DNA from: Sulfurimicrobium sp964552675 | GTDB lineage: Bacteria; Pseudomonadota; Gammaproteobacteria; Burkholderiales; Sulfuricellaceae | DNA length: 39,288 nucleotides | Direction: 5' to 3' | NCBI GenBank assembly: GCA_964552675.1 | Contig: CAZKHJ010000024.1 | Span: forward strand, 1 to 39,288 | Shown: piece by piece, positions 36,315-39,288 of the stretch | Layout: each line of letters begins with the position of its first letter | Position numbering within the stretch: the stretch's first letter is position 1 | Notes under the pieces: model-generated | The model's input: only the letters and a program-made list of their open reading frames with translations | What the model was told of the DNA's origin: nothing | Databases searched by the model: none | Translations under genes and position numbers: made by a program

Positions 36315-36350
36315 CACCGGGGCGCGATTGGCGCTCCCGGTGATTTCCTT
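36315..36350 (+). terminator. Terminator after clpX
   Basis: CACCGGG-GCGC (36315-36325) pairs with GCGC-(T)-CCCGGTG (36331-36342) around a GATTG loop, with one bulged base. ATTTCCTTT follows. It lies 12 bases beyond the clpX stop and isolates lon, which has its own promoter. Confidence 0.7.
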
Positions 36351-36392
36351 TGCATCCCTCTCCCACTTGCTGTAGTTTATTTTCCTGCCTGG

Positions 36393-36419
36393 CTTGAAAT
36401 TGCCAGGGCTCCCCTTAAT
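36393..36419 (+). promoter_or_regulatory. Sigma-32 (heat-shock) promoter of lon
   Basis: CTTGAAA (36393-36399), an 11-base spacer and CCCCTTAAT (36411-36419) match the RpoH consensus CTTGAAA-N11-16-CCCCATNT closely. Transcription would begin about 30 bases before the lon start codon at 36457. lon is a classical heat-shock gene, which supports the assignment. Confidence 0.78.
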
Positions 36420-36456
36420 TTTGAAATCACACAGCATTTATTAAGGCGAACACTTC

Positions 36457-38877
36457 ATGTCGTTACAAACTCACGAACCCCTTTCCGATACAGTCCGATT
36501 GCCCCTGTTGCCTCTGCGTGACGTGGTGGTGTTTCCGCACATGGTGATCCCCCTGTTTGTCGGGCGCCCCAAATCCATCAAGGCGCTCGAAGCCGCAATG
36601 GAGTCAGGCAAGCATATCCTGCTGGTGGCACAGAAATCGGCAGCCAAGGACGAACCGACTCTTGATGACCTGTACCAAATCGGCAGCGTCGCCAGCATCC
36701 TGCAGATGCTGAAATTGCCGGACGGTACGGTCAAGGTCCTGGTGGAAGGAAATCAGCGCGCCGAGGTGAGCGAGTTCTTTGATGACAAGAATTATTTTTC
36801 TGCGCAAGCGAATGTGATTCCACCTGAAACCGAGACCGACAACGAAACCGAAGCCATGATGCGCAGCGTATTTGCGCAATTTGACCAGTATGTCAAGCTG
36901 AACAAGAAAATCCCGCCGGAAATTCTGACCTCACTTGCCAGCATCGACGAACCAGGGCGGCTGGCCGACACTATTGCCGCGCATCTTCCCCTGAAGCTGG
37001 AGCAAAAGCAGCAGGTACTGGAGATGTTCACGGTGCGTGAGCGCCTGGAACATTTACTGGGCCAGCTTGATGCGGAAATCGATATTCTTCAGGTGGAAAA
37101 GCGTATCCGTGGCCGCGTGAAGCGCCAGATGGAAAAGAGCCAGCGCGAGTATTATCTCAACGAACAGGTCAAGGCGATCCAGAAAGAATTGGGCGACATG
37201 GAAGAGGGTGCCGATCTGGATGAGTTGGAGAAAAAGATCAAGGCAGCCCAGATGCCCAAGGAAGCCAGGGCAAAAGCCGAGTCGGAACTGAAAAAGCTCA
37301 AGCTGATGTCGCCGATGTCGGCGGAAGCCACCGTGGTGCGCAATTACATTGACGTGCTGGTAGGGTTGCCATGGAAGAAAAAAACCAAGATCAGCAAGGA
37401 TCTGGCCGTAGCCGAAGCTGTGCTGGAAGAAGATCACTATGGCCTGGAGAAGGTCAAGGAGCGCATTGTCGAGTATCTCGCGGTGCAGCAGCGTGTGGAA
37501 AAGCTCAAGGCGCCGATCCTGTGCCTGGTTGGGCCGCCAGGGGTGGGTAAAACCTCTCTGGGGCAGTCCATTGCCCGCGCGACCAACCGCAAGTTTGTGC
37601 GTATGGCCCTGGGTGGCGTGCGCGACGAATCCGAGATTCGCGGCCACCGCCGCACCTATATCGGCTCCATGCCGGGCAAAATCCTGCAAAGCATGAGCAA
37701 GGTCGGAGTGCGCAATCCCCTGTTTCTGCTGGACGAAGTGGATAAGATGGGGATGGACTTTCGCGGTGACCCTTCCTCCGCTCTGCTGGAAGTGCTCGAC
37801 CCGGAACAGAACCATACTTTCGTCGATCATTATGTTGAAGTGGAGTATGACCTGTCAGACGTGATGTTCGTGGCCACTTCCAATACCATGAACATCCCTG
37901 CGCCCCTGCTGGACCGCATGGAAGTGATCCGGCTTTCCGGTTATACCGAAGACGAGAAAATCAATATCGCCATGCGCTATCTGCTGCCCAAACAGCTGAA
38001 AACCCATGGTCTCAAGGAGGCGGAGATCAGTGTGCCGGAAAGCGTGGTGCGCGACATCGTGCGTTACTACACCCGCGAGGCTGGGGTGCGCAGCCTGGAG
38101 CGCGAAGTCGCCAAAATCTGCCGCAAGGTGGTAAAGGAACTGCTGCTGCAGAAAGCCGCCAAGAAAATCTCCATCACGACGCGCAATCTGGACAAATATC
38201 TGGGCGTGCGGCGTTTCACCTTTGGCGTGGCCGAGCAGCGCAATCAGGTCGGGCAGGTAACCGGCCTGGCCTGGACCGAGGTGGGGGGCGAATTGCTGAC
38301 CATCGAAGGGGTGGCCTTGCCCGGCAAGGGAAAAATGACTACGACCGGCAAACTGGGCGAGGTGATGCAGGAATCCATCCAGGCCGCCCTTTCGGTGGTG
38401 CGTAGCCGGGCACGCGGCTTGGGCATCGCAGAAGATTTCTATCAGAAGAACGATATTCATATTCACTTGCCCGAGGGCGCCACCCCCAAGGACGGCCCCA
38501 GCGCCGGTATCGCGCTGACTACCGCGATGGTGTCTATCCTGACAGCTATCCCGGTGCGCGCTGATGTGGCGATGACGGGGGAGATTACCTTGCGCGGGGA
38601 GGTGCTGCCGATCGGTGGGCTGAAGGAAAAACTGCTGGCGGCGCATCGGGGGGGGATCAAGACTGTCCTGATTCCGCAGGAAAATATCAAGGATCTGGCG
38701 GAGATTCCGGACAATATCAAGGGCAAACTTGAAATCCATCCAGTTAAATGGATCGATCAAGTTCTTGATCTTGCGCTGGAAAGAAAACCGGAAGCCCTGC
38801 CTGAAAAAACTGACGAGGTGGCGGCTCTGCCTGCCGTTGTGGAAGAAAAGGCAGAAGTGCCCGCTGTCAAACATTAA
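36457..38877 (+). CDS. lon: ATP-dependent protease Lon
   Basis: Lon (806 residues) is the homohexameric AAA+ protease that removes damaged and short-lived regulatory proteins. The N-terminal substrate-binding domain begins LPLLPLRDVVVFPHMVIPLFVGR. A long coiled coil lies near residues 180-260. Walker A is GPPGVGKTSLG and Walker B is FLLDEVDKM. The C-terminal protease domain has the Ser-Lys dyad S682 (PKDGPSAG) and K725 (GGLKEKL). The tail after about residue 775 is Glu- and Ala-rich. Length and motifs are those of LonA. It is preceded by a heat-shock promoter and followed by hupB, a common neighbour. DinJ-type antitoxins such as that at 1282 are typical Lon substrates in other bacteria. Confidence 0.98.
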   Translation: MSLQTHEPLSDTVRLPLLPLRDVVVFPHMVIPLFVGRPKSIKALEAAMESGKHILLVAQKSAAKDEPTLDDLYQIGSVASILQMLKLPDGTVKVLVEGNQRAEVSEFFDDKNYFSAQANVIPPETETDNETEAMMRSVFAQFDQYVKLNKKIPPEILTSLASIDEPGRLADTIAAHLPLKLEQKQQVLEMFTVRERLEHLLGQLDAEIDILQVEKRIRGRVKRQMEKSQREYYLNEQVKAIQKELGDMEEGADLDELEKKIKAAQMPKEARAKAESELKKLKLMSPMSAEATVVRNYIDVLVGLPWKKKTKISKDLAVAEAVLEEDHYGLEKVKERIVEYLAVQQRVEKLKAPILCLVGPPGVGKTSLGQSIARATNRKFVRMALGGVRDESEIRGHRRTYIGSMPGKILQSMSKVGVRNPLFLLDEVDKMGMDFRGDPSSALLEVLDPEQNHTFVDHYVEVEYDLSDVMFVATSNTMNIPAPLLDRMEVIRLSGYTEDEKINIAMRYLLPKQLKTHGLKEAEISVPESVVRDIVRYYTREAGVRSLEREVAKICRKVVKELLLQKAAKKISITTRNLDKYLGVRRFTFGVAEQRNQVGQVTGLAWTEVGGELLTIEGVALPGKGKMTTTGKLGEVMQESIQAALSVVRSRARGLGIAEDFYQKNDIHIHLPEGATPKDGPSAGIALTTAMVSILTAIPVRADVAMTGEITLRGEVLPIGGLKEKLLAAHRGGIKTVLIPQENIKDLAEIPDNIKGKLEIHPVKWIDQVLDLALERKPEALPEKTDEVAALPAVVEEKAEVPAVKH

Positions 38878-38907
38878 ATTATTTGACATGAAACAGCGCG
38901 GAAGCGC

Positions 38908-38937
38908 TTGACACAAGGTTTTGCGGCTTGATATAAA
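38908..38937 (+). promoter_or_regulatory. Strong sigma-70 promoter of hupB
   Basis: TTGACA (38908-38913) and TATAAA (38932-38937) are 18 bases apart, and TGA directly precedes the -10 as an extended element. Transcription would start about 45 bases before the hupB start. A perfect -35 and an extended -10 fit an abundant nucleoid protein. A small AGCGC-GGAA-GCGCT hairpin (38895-38908) abuts the -35 but has no T run, so it is not a convincing lon terminator. Confidence 0.75.
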
Positions 38938-38987
38938 GCTGTTGCTGGACTGTATGTTACTTCAACCAAACTGAAAGGGGACTACAC

Positions 38988-39260
38988 GTGAACAAATCCG
39001 AGCTGATTGACGCAATTGCCAAAGATGCAGACATGTCCAAGGCTGCGGCTGGCCGCGCACTGGATGCTGCTGTCGCTGCTGTTAAGGGCGCCTTGAAAAA
39101 AGGCGACATGGTGACCCTGGTTGGTTTTGGCACCTTCTACGTAGGCAAGCGCGCTGCGCGCAATGGCCGTAATCCGCGCACCGGCGCTACCATCAAGATC
39201 AAAGCTGCAAAAACTCCTAAATTTAGGGCTGGTAAAGCGCTCAAAGATGCTGTAAACTAG
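38988..39260 (+). CDS. hupB: DNA-binding protein HU-beta
   Basis: HU (90 residues) is a dimeric nucleoid protein that bends DNA without strong sequence preference. MNKSELIDAIAKDADMSKAAAGRALDA forms the dimer core. VGFGTFYVGKRAARNGRNPRTGATIKI holds the DNA-gripping arm with the RNPRTG tip carrying the intercalating proline. The C-terminal FRAGKALKDAVN is typical. The ribosome binding site AAAGGGG precedes the start. Length and sequence are standard. The gene ends 28 bases before the window edge. Confidence 0.98.
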   Translation: MNKSELIDAIAKDADMSKAAAGRALDAAVAAVKGALKKGDMVTLVGFGTFYVGKRAARNGRNPRTGATIKIKAAKTPKFRAGKALKDAVN

Positions 39261-39288
39261 CGGTCTTTGATTTTAGCGATTCTCTGAA

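Overview
The window is about 39.3 kb of high-GC bacterial chromosome. Gene content and order point to a betaproteobacterium, perhaps of the Nitrosomonadales type. The housekeeping blocks rpsF-priB-rpsR-rplI-dnaB-alr-radA and tig-clpP-clpX-lon-hupB are arranged as in that class. I do not assign a genus. Two runs of N (10519-10528 and 26334-26433) are assembly gaps, and both affect genes.

Layout. 1-2250 is accessory DNA: a small hypothetical gene, about 0.6 kb with no recognisable gene, and a DinJ/YafQ-type toxin-antitoxin operon with a third, four-cysteine gene. 2297-5881 (minus) is nifJ, pyruvate:ferredoxin oxidoreductase. 6271-10189 (plus) holds a secreted rhodanese, a membrane diguanylate cyclase and a PAS-GGDEF-EAL protein. 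10375-20580 is a bidirectional NAD-reducing [NiFe]-hydrogenase locus in the order hoxF-hoxU-hoxY-[methyltransferase-histidine kinase-REC/GGDEF/EAL response regulator]-hoxH-hoxW. 20609-21385 is a ZIP metal transporter. 21326-24235 (minus) is glnE followed by a small membrane protein. 24355-26322 is acs, whose 3' end is repeated in tandem across the second gap. 26751-32836 (minus) is rpsF-priB-rpsR-rplI, terminator, dnaB-alr-radA-PP2C phosphatase. 33089-39260 (plus) is tig-clpP-clpX, terminator, lon with a sigma-32-type promoter, and hupB.

How the genes may work together. HoxFUYH would exchange electrons between H2 and NAD(H), NifJ between pyruvate/acetyl-CoA and ferredoxin, and Acs makes acetyl-CoA from acetate. 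The nifJ/rhodanese and glnE/acs intergenic regions share a 13-bp palindrome-like motif (12 of 13 identical), which suggests common control of acetyl-CoA metabolism. The most unusual feature is the signalling block: a SAM methyltransferase, a membrane histidine kinase and a c-di-GMP response regulator lie between the hydrogenase small-subunit gene hoxY and the large-subunit gene hoxH. Two more c-di-GMP enzymes lie directly upstream of hoxF. This makes a testable case for a redox- or H2-linked c-di-GMP circuit built into the hydrogenase operon. A -24/-12 (sigma-54) site precedes hoxF, but no sigma-54 activator is encoded in the window.
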